Assembly: GCA_964023205.1 (NCBI GenBank)
Contig: OZ026844.1
Coordinates: 28,494,934 to 28,558,933, forward strand
Direction of reading: 5' to 3'
Origin: Lutraria lutraria
Lineage: Eukaryota > Mollusca > Bivalvia > Venerida > Mactridae
DNA: 64,000 nt
Shown here in pieces: positions 10,441 to 62,060 of the stretch (the stretch's first letter is position 1; each line of letters starts with the position of its first letter). A model generated the notes under the pieces. It did no database searches. It worked only from the letters and a program-made list of their open reading frames with translations, and was not told the origin of the DNA. The position numbers and the translations under genes are program-made.

Positions 10441-13400
10441 ATCGTTTGATTATATGCATTGTCATGTGCAAATATGCATCATACTGTTTTGAGTAAACAG
10501 CGTAGAACTTTTTGTATGAGGATATCCTTCTGTTTCATCACGTTTGTGTATTTATTAGTATTTCATGTTTACATTTAACTTTATAACCAACTTAATGGTC
10601 AATCAGACAGTATACATGAATAACTGTGTATCTTAATTGATTCCTTTTTTTTTATAAATACAGTTTTGAATTTAATAAGCGACTCTAGTGTAGGTCTAAA
10701 TGAGTGAGACGTTTATTATACATATCATTCAGTTAATATTGTAATTAAAGAAATTATAATTCATCGTAATGTTACTGTTTTTTCGATTTTCTCCATGCTA
10801 CGTGTGTTTAATTATCTAATGATTATTCTTTATAAGCAGGGTTAGTTAAATGTAATGTAATGTTTTGTTGACTTTCTTTTTGAACTTGCCTTTAGAAAAA
10901 ATGAACATGTAGTCGAGAAAGGGCGTGATGCAGCTCTTATATGATTTATTTGTTAATATTGATCGTGCTTCAGTATCTTTTGTTTTATTCTAATATAGTG
11001 ATAATTAATATATCTATCATTTTGAACCAATTATAACATCTTTGTTCAGTGATCATTTCTGATCAAAACGTTTATGTATGACTTTATACATGTTATAATC
11101 TGAATAAACTTTGTGCGTGTATACCGTAAAATATGTGAAAAATCTCAACAAAAGTGTAAATCAAATTATACATGTATGATTTAATGCACGACATTAATAT
11201 ATCTATAATTTTATTCATTCTTATTAAAATTATGTTTTTTTATTTCTATTGCGTTAATTTTCGAAGTAAGCGCGTGTTTTAGTCAGCTGATTTCATTACA
11301 GTATTTCGAACTCTGTATAATTCGATTTCCGTAGGACGCAATTTAGAGAGGGGGAGGGGCTAATTTTTAAATTTTGACTGACAACGGAAGGAAGGGGGTC
11401 CATATGGCCCCTTTTAATTACCATTACAGCTGAAATTATTTGGGGTAAATTACATAATCCGTTCCCCTATCTTTGCAGTAAGCTGTTCCGTCCAGAATAG
11501 TATTAGCGCTACATGCATAATATTGTATTTTTTGTATGTTTATTTTAATTAAGTGTAGTTCTTCAAAATACTTAACCATATTGAAAAAGAAATTGTACCT
11601 GTTATAACTTACTGAAAAAAAGAACATTTAAATTAATACACTTAGTATCATACTTATTCCAAATTTCGGTTCTATTACAAAAGAGCAATCAGCTGTAACT
11701 CAATGTGGATTTATTTTGGCTGCCCATAATTTTTAAATAGTATAATACAATTATACGAAAATATAGAATAAAATAGAATTCTTACCAAAAATCCATAATC
11801 GCCATGTAGTGAAGCTCATCTTAATTCCGGATGTTTATAAGTAAATAAAAAACACACATGAGAAAATACTGCGTATCCTACCACGAGCTTAATGTCACTA
11901 GACCACGTGGTCTCATAGTATAAGGGGATGTTATCAGTACGAAATTTAGACAATGCACGAAATTCTGTTGAATTATTTCCTGTTCAGACACAATGGTTCA
12001 CCTCCTTGTACCATTCAAAGAAACTTAAGTTATCAAACATATCGTAGCTATAAGCTAGCGAACATAAGTCATATGGAATTTTAGTTCATCCGTGGTATTG
12101 TACAATCTTAACGCATTGCAACTAAGTGGTCACTTGTTTTTTTTCTTTGGATTTAGTTTTAAATAAGATTCGTTCTCTATTCAGTTTGTTTTATAATGTA
12201 TGTATCGAGATCATAAAAATATGTAAATTCCAATTTAATAAGGTGTGTTTGCATCTGGTATAACTGATTCAAAAATACAATTGTATTTGAAAATCTTTCA
12301 TACTGTTAATGAAGTAATTAATGCTCTCTTAATCAAAGGTTGAACTTAAGATGTCAATCTCTTGAATTGTGGCATGTAAGTGTGTATTGTACAAGTACAT
12401 TTGATAGATACTCATAATTTAAATTCTCTCCCTAGTAAGACCACTAAACCGGAAATGCATACAGTACCAATGGCGTATTTAATGCTTGAGTGACCTTAAA
12501 TGTCAAGGTCGGTTTGCGAGCTCCAAAAAATAGATACTGATACACCTACGTTACAAAAGTTTGTTCTAAAATTACAACATATTGATAGGCCAACCGTTAA
12601 TTGTTACGTAAACGGAAAATACTCATCTAGAGCTATTAACTGCTGAATTGTGCTAAGTAGGCGAGTATGGAACCGCTGCCGTGATGCAATGGTTTACGCG
12701 CTGGACTTGTAACCGTCGCGGCAGGTCATATATATGTACCTTGCTACGAAATTTACAAAAAAAAATATTTTCCACTATTTGTTGGGTCCTTGTGAATGGG
12801 TAAGTTACTTCAGGTCAGAATACTGTCTAGAAAAATTGGTTATGTGAACCGGTCACCGTATATACTGAAACATTGTTGTCAAACAGCGTAGAACACACTG
12901 AAACATGCATCTTTGTCGGATGTTAAATGAATGTATATTCCCATACTGTTAAACAACATTATCTAAACATTTCAACAGTATTCAAGATTTTGAGCTAATT
13001 CACTCCAAGGCTACGAGTGAGAAAATGTCAAGTACGTTATTAATTCAATGTGTTGTCTAACAGATTTCGAGCCAAAAACGAATTTCCTCCATCCAATTAA
13101 AGCGTTGTTTACGCATTGCTACTTTCATCTTTTTGACTAAAATAAGAAACAGTCATTATAGCGCTTTGTAGTCAGGATTGTTTTCGCGTACCAGGAAATA
13201 TGAACTTAACTGTAGACCATGATATGTTTATGATGCAGAATGACCCCACTTGACCTTACTCCGACACACCTTCTTAAAGCATCACATTTCACGCGCCCGC
13301 GCATAAATGTAGCCGTGTTCAGTCTGATTAGCGTCGGTACTGATTTTCGTCATTAGAATTCCTGAAATTAATTCAGTAACAAAATAGGCTGTGTGATATT

Positions 13401-15280
13401 GTCGAGTCTGAGTCAATTTAGAAAAAAATCTCGTGTAACCGCCGCAAACTTTAATAAAGTTAAACCACCGTCCGCCTCATCTTTTCATTTTATTTCCTTT
13501 GCCAAGTTGTATTTGTCATACAACTAAATTTCGCTGCATTATTATGCCATGCAATAGTTTCCGTAACACTCAAAGTGTATATTAGTCATCAAAATTACCG
13601 TACTTTTGTCGCTAATATATTCGTGAGTAAGATGCGACCAGATTCCACACCTTCATTCGGTATAAGAACGGAAATGTGCGGGATGTCCCGATCGAGTGTT
13701 GACTTCACGACAACCGTGGGTGACGTTATGGCCTTATGTAACCCCAGTTACAAATTAAAGACACCAATTAATTATTTTCTTTCACGATTTATTGTGTTAT
13801 TTACTTAAAAAACTTGAAAGAACTTCGCTTATTATATGTCAAGTTTTTTTTCCATTAAATAAGTTGATAATAGTTTTCATGCTAACGTCTTATGTATAAT
13901 TTGTCAGTAAATCGATTTTATTAGGCACTATACGTAGACCAGATCGTGCCACCAAATATTCGAGGTAAGATGTAGGTATATGGACTCGGGCGAGGTATTC
14001 CGAATGAAAACGAAATGGAATTTTGTATGCGCAACATCCCTATTCATTGTAATTTTCGTCTCAGCCAAACCTTCATAAATATGGTCATATGTCCACTCTT
14101 ATTAAAGACATAGGTAACTGTATCATGAATAGATATGTTAACATATTAATAAATAGTGATTTTTATTTTTTTATAAATCAGTATTTATTTATTATTCATT
14201 TATTTACAATATATTCAGTATACAGTTACTTGTGATTAACGGGTGGTAATCGTGCAAAAACTAATTTAGTATGTACGTCAAAATATGAAATTACCTGTGT
14301 CTGCGATATATTCATATGACCTAAATAGTATCACCACCGTGACTGGCCAAATAAATCAATCTTGATATTAATATGGTCTTTAGTTGAAGAACTGGTTAGA
14401 AAATTACTGTTCGTTATATCAATGGTGGTCTCTGAAGGAAGTGGTCACGTAAATCAAGTTTACCGCAGTCCGATCGCAGAGCTTCGTTATCCAAAGTCAT
14501 TGATATCACAGTATTCAAAAAGAGAAAATATACTGAACCTATATCGCTATGAACATGTAGGTTTTATCTCAAATAGGTAATTATGGCTCGATGTAGGCAT
14601 ATTCATGCGTATGTGATATCACAAATTGAAAACTAATTACATGAGATGTATCTGTTGTATGAACCATGAGACCAACGTTTGAGTGTTACCAGTTAAGAAG
14701 AGCGTATTAAGAAATGTAAATCTTGTATTTCTATGAGTTGGTTATCAAGTATTCAAGCAAAAGAAACATATAAACGTTAATTGTAATAAAGGTAAGTCCC
14801 ACAAACACATCAAATGTCAAATTATGAAATATAAGCTAATCTCAAATTCCGCTTGCTTAGAACTTATATTCATGGTCTGTAGGGATTTGAGATAATAAAT
14901 TCAAATGTATTTTGTTTCTTGCCATTTAATTACTACAATATTTACGTCCGTTGTGAGTCGTATTAAAGGCGTCAACAGTTTGCTTAAACAACATCTCTGA
15001 AACCACTGGGCCAAATGTATTGAAACTTTATAGCAAGTCATCCATGGATGGTCTACTGTCAGATCCCTCCATATCTAGCTGATCAATGCAGAACCTTTGT
15101 TTGCAAGGCAACCAAAAGAAACAAGATGTGTTTTAAAAACACATGTCCCCTCCGGGTCACCATTGACCTGCAAATTTCACAGGTCGTGTAGAGGTTGTCA
15201 CGAGGAACCAATTTATAAAGTTTGATGATTGTAGTGTGGTATTCTTTTGATTTAAAAGTTTGGTAACTGAAATACAAACA
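10441..15280. other. AT-rich stretch without a recognisable gene
   Basis: No exon with both splice sites and family resemblance was found. A tRNA-like fragment (CCGCTGCCGTGATGCAATGG, then GTAACCGTCGCGGCAGGTCA) lies near 12675-12730. Small open frames at 11436-11627 (minus), 13575-13808 (plus) and 14362-14580 (plus) lack recognisable motifs. Confidence 0.4.
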
Positions 15281-15460
15281 TACAGTATAACCTCTCCAGA
15301 TCGGCCCTCTGTAGAGCAACAACTTCTCTATAACAACACATTCAACATTTTCCTAAACTGATATTTACTCTAAATTCAACCTCTGTAGAGCAACAACCTC
15401 TATACAACAGCCAATGCTTGCAGCTCCCACTGGGTGTTGCTCTACAGAGGTTGCACTGTA
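15281..15460. repeat. 180-bp TIR element, copy 1
   Basis: Starts TACAGTATAACCTCTCCAGA and ends CTCTACAGAGGTTGCACTGTA, giving imperfect inverted termini of about 20 bp flanked by TA. The interior repeats the phrase CTGTAGAGCAACAACCTCT. Length and layout match copies at 19483-19662 and 59883-60062. The CAGT termini with TA flanks suggest a non-autonomous Tc1/mariner- or pogo-type element (inference). Confidence 0.85.
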
Positions 15461-16477
15461 CATATCTATTATATCATAATACCAGTACCTTATTCATGGC
15501 AATAAATGTCAACAAAACATTATTTTTTAGAAGATAAGTGTTATCTTCGTAATGACATTAATATGCTTTTATTTTTTAGATATTCCCCGATTCCTAAATA
15601 CACACCTGGCTATGGTATTTGTCAAAATAGACAAAAATGACACAGATCTAATTTATTTATTCGCCATTTGTAATTACAGCTTAGTAAACCACTTGTATCA
15701 AATAAAAATAAACTGGTTTGAAACCATCAAACTGAAACCGAAACTCGCCCTAAAATTCGCGAACCTATTCTTGATAGTTTCATAGAAAAGAAAAAAACCC
15801 AACTATTTATCATTAACGCATATTCGCGAAAACATATGACATTCAAATAAGTAGAATATAGCAGACCACACAACTTGTGGAAAATTAATCAATACTTACG
15901 TAGTAACACTTTTCAAAAATAGGAGAAAATTTACGGGCACTCGCGAATCACGTGCTTCACGAGGGGAGACAACTCTGAATGATTATTATCAAAGCACTGA
16001 AAGTCTTAATAGGCATAAATTAAACGTTTTTTTTTCAATATACTCCCTTGTATATGAAGAAGTGATTATGAAATCATATTCCTGTACCATTTTTATTCAA
16101 TATTCTTTAAGCATTATAATATCCCAATTGTTTGAATCAGACAAGTGCTGCTTTTGAACACTCAGGTTCGGAGTAACTGAAGTTACATACAAAACATGTG
16201 TTACAGATAGTGCTGCTGGTAGTTATTGGGATGTATTTTACTGGTTTTTTATATAACCCAGTTTTCACAAGTTGTTGTAACAGAAAAATATTTTAAATCA
16301 ATTTCTCATGATCATTGAGAAGATTGGTTTCTGTTCAAGTAAAACTACTCTTTCGAGTACAAATAGGCATTAATGCCAAATCATTCTTCGAAATATGTTC
16401 CCAATATGTTGCACAGAGTTGATCAACATACCTCAACCAAGTAATGTTGATTCCAATACCAATAGTACAGTACAGGG

Positions 16478-16755
16478 TCCGTATTCACAAAGCATCTTAA
16501 GATTTTCTTTAACTTAAGCCGAAATTTTTACTTAAGTGTGAATTTTTTCATGGTAAAAGTTTGTAAACCAGTCATCAAAAGTGTGAAAAGGAATTATCAT
16601 TTTCATAATTGGCATCTTTAGAACAAAGATAAAATCATATTATTGTGATTTCCTCCTTTATATTAGTACAAGAGAGTTAAGGAAAAAGTCGAATTTAAGG
16701 GAAAATATATCTTAAGTTAAAAAATTACTTAAGATGCTTTGTGAATATGGACCCA
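16478..16755. repeat. Inverted-repeat element, about 280 bp
   Basis: The left end GTCCGTATTCACAAAGCATC is mirrored by GATGCTTTGTGAATATGGAC at the right end, and CTTAAGATTTTCTTTAACTT is mirrored by the AAGTTAAAAAATTACTTAAG segment. It has the form of a MITE with long TIRs. I saw no second copy in the window. Confidence 0.7.
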
Positions 16756-17704
16756 GTACTGTAACATGAGATACAATACACTCAATAATCCAGTTCCCAA
16801 GGTTATAAAACTTGAGATCTGTCTCCAAGCTCAAATCTCAATTCCGTTGTCAAAGTATTATAGTTTTATAGACAGAACTTATTCATGTTTACATAAATGC
16901 TCCAATGCTATCAAACTAATGTATCAATAAAGTCATTATTGTCCGATCACTATAAAATACAAGATATTAGACTTCGGCCCCGAGACCGATCTCATGTTTT
17001 ATAATCTCGGGGCCAAGTCTCTTTAATAATTGATATTGTATCCATGCATAAAACTTTTGAAGACAGTGATCAGTGATTATAAACACAACATGTGCTGTTT
17101 GATTTACCAGTTAGTGGCTAACTCTAGTTCATATGTCCAGTGAATGAGTTGAACGGTAGAACTAAAATACATGTAGCTGACCATATCAGCTGTGATTTTG
17201 ACATCTGTTTGGACGGTTGTTTTTCTGTAACAATTTGTATCAATTTACAACTTCTACAGTCAATTGTCAGTCCAACTGTGATTTTTATTTCAAGAGACTG
17301 GCTGCTAACCCAATATATGTACTCGGGAGGGGGGGGGGGGGTCTATTAACTAACTAATACACATAATAAAACTCAGTCAAACAAGATTAAGTCATCTTGC
17401 AGTTATATATTTGGGCCATTAAACAACAACAACAACTATAACAATAAGTTTATTCATGATTTAGACCCAGCAGTTCAGAACAAGTGCTCTTCAATATAGG
17501 AGGTAATAAAAATATTTATATACTAAAGTGCAAGAATTGCATATCATTTATACAGTGTTAAAAGAGTTTTAAATGTTGGAGCCTTGTAAGGATCATACAA
17601 ATACAATTAATTGAATCTACCAGTACATCTAGAAATAAGTTCAAAAATAAAAATTTGTGACATGAGTTATTTATTATAATGCCCTATATATATTTTCCTT
17701 ACCA

Positions 17705-17915
17705 ACAGAAATAAAAAGATCATGACTACATAGAAGTACAGATACAACCGTTTCCATAAATTTTTGAGATCACCACTATGCTTAACTTTTGGAGAGATGC
17801 TTAAAGCCCCATTAGCTTTTTGCTGTAGAAAAATATATGCAAAAACATTTGTTGAAATTATCCCAAGATAATTATTACCGACGAAACAAGCCCTTTTTCT
17901 TCTAAAAACACTCAT
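17705..17915 (-). CDS. Possible first exon of an unidentified membrane protein (weak)
   Basis: An open frame from ATG at 17915 encodes MSVFRRKRACFVGNNYLG..., ending in a hydrophobic run LYFYVVMIFLFLLV just before a donor-like CTGTTG|GTAAGG near 17700. A palindromic CRE (TGACGTCA) lies at 17962-17969, about 47 bp upstream. If real, it would be a short basic N-terminus followed by one membrane segment, read towards the D8C exons. I recognise no family and found no joining exon. It may be a chance frame. Confidence 0.2.
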
Positions 17916-17961
17916 TTCACAGTGATTTTTGCTTTTGTAAACTTGAAATATGTAGAGCGCG

Positions 17962-17969
17962 TGACGTCA
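17962..17969. promoter_or_regulatory. CRE-type palindrome TGACGTCA
   Basis: A perfect 8-bp CREB/ATF site inside GCGCGTGACGTCACTTTACT, a locally GC-richer patch upstream of the minus-strand ATG at 17915. Function is inferred from the motif only. Confidence 0.35.
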
Positions 17970-19308
17970 CTTTACTACGTGTGCACATAAATAGTATTTA
18001 TTTCAATGATATCTAAAAAAATACGATAGTGGTTTCGGAAACATTATTTCGGGAGGAAAACACACTGGATTCCTCTGTTATAGAACAAACAGAAACTATA
18101 AGGACCGATACATTTATAAGCTTATGGGACTTTAAGAAACCAAATAAAGAGAAACAAAATTACAATGAAGAATAAAGTTCAAAAATCTAAAATCAACTGT
18201 CATAACAAATTGGGTGATACTCCAAAAATCTGAAGTGTCTGCTTATAATTGTGTACCTGAAGCTGAGGTTTATTAAGATACTAGTGGTGAAATGTAAAAC
18301 TAACAGTGTATGTTACAAATTTAAATAACAAACACATGCAATCATAGTTCTATTAATTCAATCATTTTCTATATTTATACAAAAACAGTGTATTCCCAGC
18401 ATTAAAGCACTGTATCATCAGATATTATTAGTCAAATAAGGCAATGACAGAGTTGTTCAAATCCTTTTTTCTGGGCTAAGCAACCAGGGTGATTTGGTCA
18501 CTGTCAGGATGGAGGAAGATTCCAGGCATTAACCGAGGTAGAACCATCCAACTGTTACATGGACTGCTTTCTAACATATAAAATTTGGTGCTGGGTTGGA
18601 TTCTAGCTAGTAAGTGGTGATGGTGTTGAAATAAATCTTGTACGAGTAAGTTACATCATAAACAATGATTTACTGTACAGAGATGCTTGATAATTCTTTA
18701 CACCAATACAATACAACACAAATAATACAAGCGTTACCAAACTGTCACATTCTAATAATAGATAATAACCACATTCAATTATCACAAAAATAATTACAAA
18801 TTTTAAACGATGAATACATCATACATGTATACCGGTATGTACATTATCATATGGTGAACAGCATCATTGCTGCAAAATTCACCCATGAAATATTCAACAA
18901 AACATCAATAAAAATATGCACTGTTTTTCAACCCGTATATAATACTATATTTCAAAAACTAGTACCTGAAACATAAAGTATTACATAAGTAACAAAATAT
19001 TACAACAAATTTCACAACAATATCTACCACTGTGAACAGTAATTACTTTTCTTATTTGTAAACATCCATGAGTTTGACTGTAAGGAAAAAAAACAGACAC
19101 ATAATGATATAAGAATAATGAAATTATACTATAACACATGGCATGACTGAATTTATCACAAATAACTAAATATCCATTTACAAACAGTATTTTCTAATAC
19201 CATATGATATAGCATAATTAGAATAATGATTACCTAGCACCAACAGGTTAAGAACACACATTACAGTTTATTGCCATTTGCAACATGTATTTTAGGTTAA
19301 AAAATGAG

Positions 19309-19453
19309 GTCAAACTTGTGAACAAAGGCCACCTTTGAGAAAGACAAAATGTGACCTTAATTGACAGGTGGCCTTTGTTTGTTCTAAATAACCAATAATG
19401 GTTTTCAAAAGAACAGCCGTTCGGAGGTGGCCGAAAACACAGGTTTCACTGTA
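19309..19453. repeat. CAGT-ended inverted-repeat element ('GGTGGCC' type)
   Basis: Contains AAAGGCCACCTTTGA, GACAGGTGGCCTTTGTTTGT and GGAGGTGGCCGAAAACACAG, and ends AGGTTTCACTGTA. Fragments with the same phrases occur near 8250 (ATGGCCACCTTTG) and 9340 (GGTGGCCTTTATTTGGAGGT). Probably another small TA-flanked MITE family. Confidence 0.6.
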
Positions 19454-19482
19454 TTGTAAAACTGAAAATTGCGGTACATATA

Positions 19483-19662
19483 TACAGTACAACCTCTCCA
19501 GAGCGGCCCTCTGTAGAGCAACAACCTCTCTATAACAACACCTTCAAAATTTCCATAAACTGATATTTACTATAAATTTAACCTCTGTAGAGCAACAACC
19601 TCTAAACAACGGCCAATATTTGCAGCTCCCACAGGGTGTTGCTCTACAGAGGTTGTACTGTA
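19483..19662. repeat. 180-bp TIR element, copy 2
   Basis: Same length and structure as 15281-15460: starts TACAGTACAACCTCTCCAGA and ends TACAGAGGTTGTACTGTA, with an interior CTGTAGAGCAACAACCTCT motif. The termini here pair better than in copy 1. Confidence 0.85.
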
Positions 19663-20937
19663 TATACAACTTCCAGGTGTAAAAACACTGATGTTATCAT
19701 ATCTTAGCTAAGACAGCACTTTTAAACTTTTACATAATGGTAATTAGACCAAAAACAAGTGACAGAAAAGAACACTATCACCTTTAAAACAAATGATTGC
19801 AAGGTTGATAGTTAAAAAGTGCTGTATTGGCTAAAATATCTAAGAATTAAATACAAATAACAAATATATCAAATTATAGATAATCAGTACACACAATAAT
19901 GACTCAAACTAAGACAGAGGTCAATACATGTAAGATTTGTCACCAATCTCATTTCCATGTGATCTCAAATTAGTTACAACAACAATATGGTAAAAAAATT
20001 AATCATGAAGGTCAAAATTCAAACAAAAAAAAAACACATCGAAAAATAAATATGAGATTGGATCAAGGAGACAGTTTGATATTTTATAACCTCAGACACA
20101 TAACCCAATTATTTCACAATTCAAGAGACTAATATACATAATATACCAATAATTACAATCATGGATAATGTCGAAAGCCAAATTTAAACATGGTAAAAGA
20201 AAAGGTGATTATAAAATGTCCACCTGAACAGATAATACATGTTGTTGCTATAGAAACTTGGAATTCTCATTCAATACAAAATGGAGGGAATCAAAAATTA
20301 AAGTTTGTGAAGTAATGCTCTGCTAGTGACACTGTGTAGAATGATAAAAGTGTCCAAGAGAGTGTGTATATTCGTCAGAGGTAGATCGATTTACAGCTGA
20401 AGAAAGCAATAAGTAACGGCAAATACTGAAATTCGTTTAGAAAGTGATGGTCATAGGAAGAAGAATTAACTTTTTAAATTCACCACCCAAAACACAATCA
20501 CACATTATCTCATGCTCCTGACAGCATCTTCAGTCAAAGAGTGAGCTTATATTCCAGTCATATTCACATTAACTTTTAACCTACTTCAAATAAATTGAAT
20601 TGCAGATGAAATCAGCTCACTAACTATGTATAAACATGAAATCAAACACTGGCAACTTTTTCAGATAAAAAATATTCATTCTCAGGACACTGAAGTATTG
20701 GGTGTAAAATTCTGGACTATTACCAGATAATAATACAAATTCCTAAACCAGCTGAGTGTACATAGCCCAGGAGCCATGTCATCAGCTGTGTAAGTTTTAA
20801 GAATAAAATCTTTTATTACCACAGATGGACCATACACCTTTAAACTATGAGCACTTGCAATTAACAAACATGACTAATCCATTGTACTATGAGAATAGTT
20901 CAAATACAGTAAGTCTGAATATAACAGCAGACTTAAC
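19663..20937. other. Non-coding; possibly distal 3' UTR of PFKFB
   Basis: No open frame of note. A minus-strand AATAAA (TTTATT at 20812-20817) is the first clear canonical polyadenylation hexamer I found downstream of the distal PFKFB stop at 21670. The 3' UTR may therefore run through the adjacent tandem array to about 20.8 kb (inference). Confidence 0.35.
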
Positions 20938-21590
20938 ATTGTGCCACTCATTAAATACAACAGTAGTTTGAATATTGTCACTCATTAAATACAACAGCAG
21001 TTTGAATATTGTCACTCATTAAATACAACATTAGTTTGAATATTGCCACTCATTAAATACAACATTAGTTTGAATATTGTCACTCATTAAATACAACAGT
21101 AGTTTGAATATTGCCACTCATTAAATACAACAGTAGTTTGAATATTGTCACTCATTAAATACAACAGTAGTTTGAATATTGTCACTCATTAAATATAACA
21201 GTAGTTTGAATATTGTCACTCATTAAATACAACAGTAGTTTGAATATTGTCACTCATTAAATACAACAGTAGTTTGAATATTGTCACTCATTAAATACAA
21301 CAGTAGTTTGAATATTGTCACTCATTAAATACAACAGTAGTTTGAATATTGTCACTCATTAAATACAACAGCAGTTGGAATATTGTCACTCATTAAATAC
21401 AACAGCAGTTGGAATATTGTCACTCATTAAATACAACAGTAGTTTGAATATTGTCACTCATTAAATACAACAGTAGTTTGAATATTGTCACTCATTAAAT
21501 ACAACAGTAGTTTGAATATTGTCACTCATTAAATACAACAGTAGTTTGAATATTGTCACTCATTAAATACAACAGTAGTTGGAATATTGT
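20938..21590. repeat. 34-bp tandem array, about 19 copies, beside PFKFB 3' end
   Basis: The unit is GTCACTCATTAAATACAACA followed by GTAGTTTGAATATT (34 bp), highly uniform, with a few GCAGTTGG, ATTAG and GCC variants. It lies 80-730 bp downstream of the distal PFKFB stop codon on the minus strand, with no AATAAA between stop and array, so it is probably transcribed in the 3' UTR of that isoform. Confidence 0.95.
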
Positions 21591-21669
21591 AATTATTTTA
21601 ATAATAATGCTGTCTGAATAAACAACTCGTGTCTGAAGCTGATGTATTACAACAGGCCAGACACTGACA

Positions 21670-59465
<37,796 letters not shown>

Positions 59466-59882
59466 TGTTTTTAAACGAATCAATATTTTGAAGACTAAGC
59501 AATTTTCAAACTGTCAATTTCATGAGTCTTACTTGAATCATTATTCAAGCATACCTGTTACGATCACATCAAATTGAGAAATCACATCTACCATATCATA
59601 ACTGAAGTGTGACAAATTGTTTGTTATAACATACCCTAACCACTATACCAAACTAACACTGAACACAAAAATATTTACAACTTTATCATTACTACACCCC
59701 CATCTTTACAACTTTGTCATAAAAATAAACACCTGAAGGTTTCAATTATATAATCTGATCTCATGTATATAAAATACATTCTACTAGTACAAATGATATA
59801 TCAAATGTTTTATTTTTTCACTAATTCTTTGTGAATGAGATTCAATAGATTAAACATGGTATAATGTTATATATTATACTTG

Positions 59883-60062
59883 TATAGTATAACCTCTCCA
59901 GAGTGGCCCCCTGTAGAGCAACAACCTCTCTATAACAACACCTTCAAAATTTCCCTAATCTGATATTTACTATAAATTCAACCTCTGTGGAGTAGCAACC
60001 TCTAAACAACGGTCAATATTTGCAGCTACCACATGGTGTTGCTCTACAGAGGTTGTACTGTA
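59883..60062. repeat. 180-bp TIR element, copy 3
   Basis: Starts TATAGTATAACCTCTCCAGA and ends TACAGAGGTTGTACTGTA. Same length and interior as 15281-15460 and 19483-19662. Confidence 0.85.
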
Positions 60063-60529
60063 TATATGTGTATAATCCTGGCGTGGTCCAGGCTGTAATT
60101 CAAGTACAAATGATACATCAAATGTGTATTTTTTTCACTACTATTTCCGGAATGAGATTTAATAGTATAAAATCACGTTATAATGTTTTACATTTATAAT
60201 ACTTGTATACCTGAAGATGATCTTGGCTTGGTTTAGGCTGTAATTTTATACCAGCAGTAACACCATTATTACCTGTTGAAATTTTGAATACATCTTAAAA
60301 TGCATCTTACATCAATTGAAATTTGAATTCGTTCCCAAAAACTCTTAGAGTATGAAATAAAGACTATTAAAGAGCATGTTACGCATTTGTAAAGACTAGA
60401 ATAAATTTACATCATTATACCTACATCAGAATGAAGTATTGTATGTGTAACGGTATCATACATTATATATATTCCATGTACGTATAACCAAATTTATAAC
60501 AATTTATCATTAATATGTCACATTTTGTT

Positions 60530-60770
60530 TGTTTATTTATAATGAGTTTTATGCCCCTTTTCAACAGTCAGAGTCATATGAGGCGGACAGTTCACATAAA
60601 CATCGTTCCTGGAAGAACCAGTACTAGACTCCCATCCTCCGTAAGTAACTGCCTACTTTATCACATAAAGAGACATGGTCGGTAGCAGGGCTCGAACCCA
60701 CGACTCTATCAGTGAGAGGTTACAGTGATTTGAAGTCAGCGACCTTAACCACTCGACCAAGGAGGCGGGT
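60530..60770 (-). repeat. tRNA-derived SINE, family S1
   Basis: Reverse complement of the 10200 copy: GTCAGAGTCATATGAGGCGG, GGGCTCGAACCCACGACTC, GCGACCTTAACCACTCGACC and AAGGAGGCGGGT. The most complete head of this family on this strand. Confidence 0.85.
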
Positions 60771-61531
60771 TATATGTCCTATAAGTTCATCAAATAACAC
60801 GTGTGATATACTGGTACAAGCTTTTTTTGTATCTGGAACAAGAACATTATAATGTTCCTATTTATCACAGATTAGATATGTTACAACAAAAACTGTATGT
60901 AGAGATGTACGACATAAGCTTATACTATAGTTAGAAGTACATAGAATATTAGACATTTTACAAAGAGAAATCTGTTAAAAATAATGTACTGTATTTCTTG
61001 TTCATATTAAAACCCAATTATTAGGGGAATTATAAACTATTCAATCATTACTGCATGATTAATACAAGTATGATTGTGTTTTATGAACATGTATGTATAA
61101 AAAAGGTGGCTGAACCTACCCTAAAATGGCCATAAAATTTGTTTGTTTTCACATATTGTTTTTCAAAGAGTTATCACAGTTTTGTACAGACTATGGATTT
61201 AGGACTGATAACTGTTTACATTTACCATAAGTTGGGTAAAACAATATTTTATCTTATTTCAATGTCATATACATGTTTCTAATTTAGATGATTTAAACAA
61301 TCTGGGTCTTCATTTGTAAACAACCATTCACATATCTTACAGAAAAATAATTTCCTGACATTAACTATATAATTATTTGTAATCCTGATGTCACATATTT
61401 TGCACAAAACACATGCAGAAAGAGACTGTCAATTATAGTATACTTACAGTAAGTCAGATTGCCTTAATTTAAATTGATCAGACTTACATCAAGTACTAAT
61501 ATTTGTACATGGATGGAAGATCTTTAATTTA

Positions 61532-62060
61532 AACAAGAGGGTCTGTAAATGCTCACCAGCAAAAAGGTCATTTGGAGACGAACATTGTTAAAAAATTTCT
61601 ACACGAGTCTAAGTAAAATCAAGTGACCCTAAGGTCAGGGTCAATTTTGACCCCAGGGCTATAAGATTTGTCAAACTTTCTTATATAAAATAGAGTAAAC
61701 TCTGTGGCGGGCCCAATTTTGACCATGGGGCCATAATTTGAACAAACTTGGTAAAGGTCTGCTAGACAATACTACATACAAAATATCTCAGCTCTATAGG
61801 CCTTGTGGTTTCGGAGAAGAAGATTTTAAAGTTTTTTCTATTTGTTGCCATAGCAACCAGTTTTTAATGAAATTTAATTTTTTGAACAACTTTGAAAGGG
61901 GATCACCCAAGGATCATTCCAGCAAAGTTTGGTTGCAATTGGCATAGTGGTGCAGGAGGAGATGTTGTTTTAAGTAAATATGGAAGCCACTTCACGATGA
62001 ACGACACACGATGGGTGAACACAAAAGCTCATCTTGAGCACATTGTGCTCTGGTGAGCTA
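61532..62060 (+). repeat. 'ACAAGAGGGTC' dispersed element
   Basis: Starts AAACAAGAGGGTCTGTAAAT then GCTCACC. Interior AAGTGACCCTAAGGTCAGGG and CAATTTTGACCCCAGGGC, ending CACATTGTGCTCTGGTGAGC. Its 3' part is nearly identical to 51181-51530. Confidence 0.8.

Larger units (their letters stand above)
15461..19308. other. Non-coding stretch
   Basis: Contains an inverted pair of CTTAAG-rich segments (about 16480-16560 and 16690-16760: CCGTATTCACAAAGCATCTT versus AAGATGCTTTGTGAATATGG), a poly-G run at 17329-17340, and a possible minus-strand start at 17915 described separately. A SINE-like fragment (ACCGAGGTAGAACCATCCAA) lies near 18480-18640. Confidence 0.4.
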
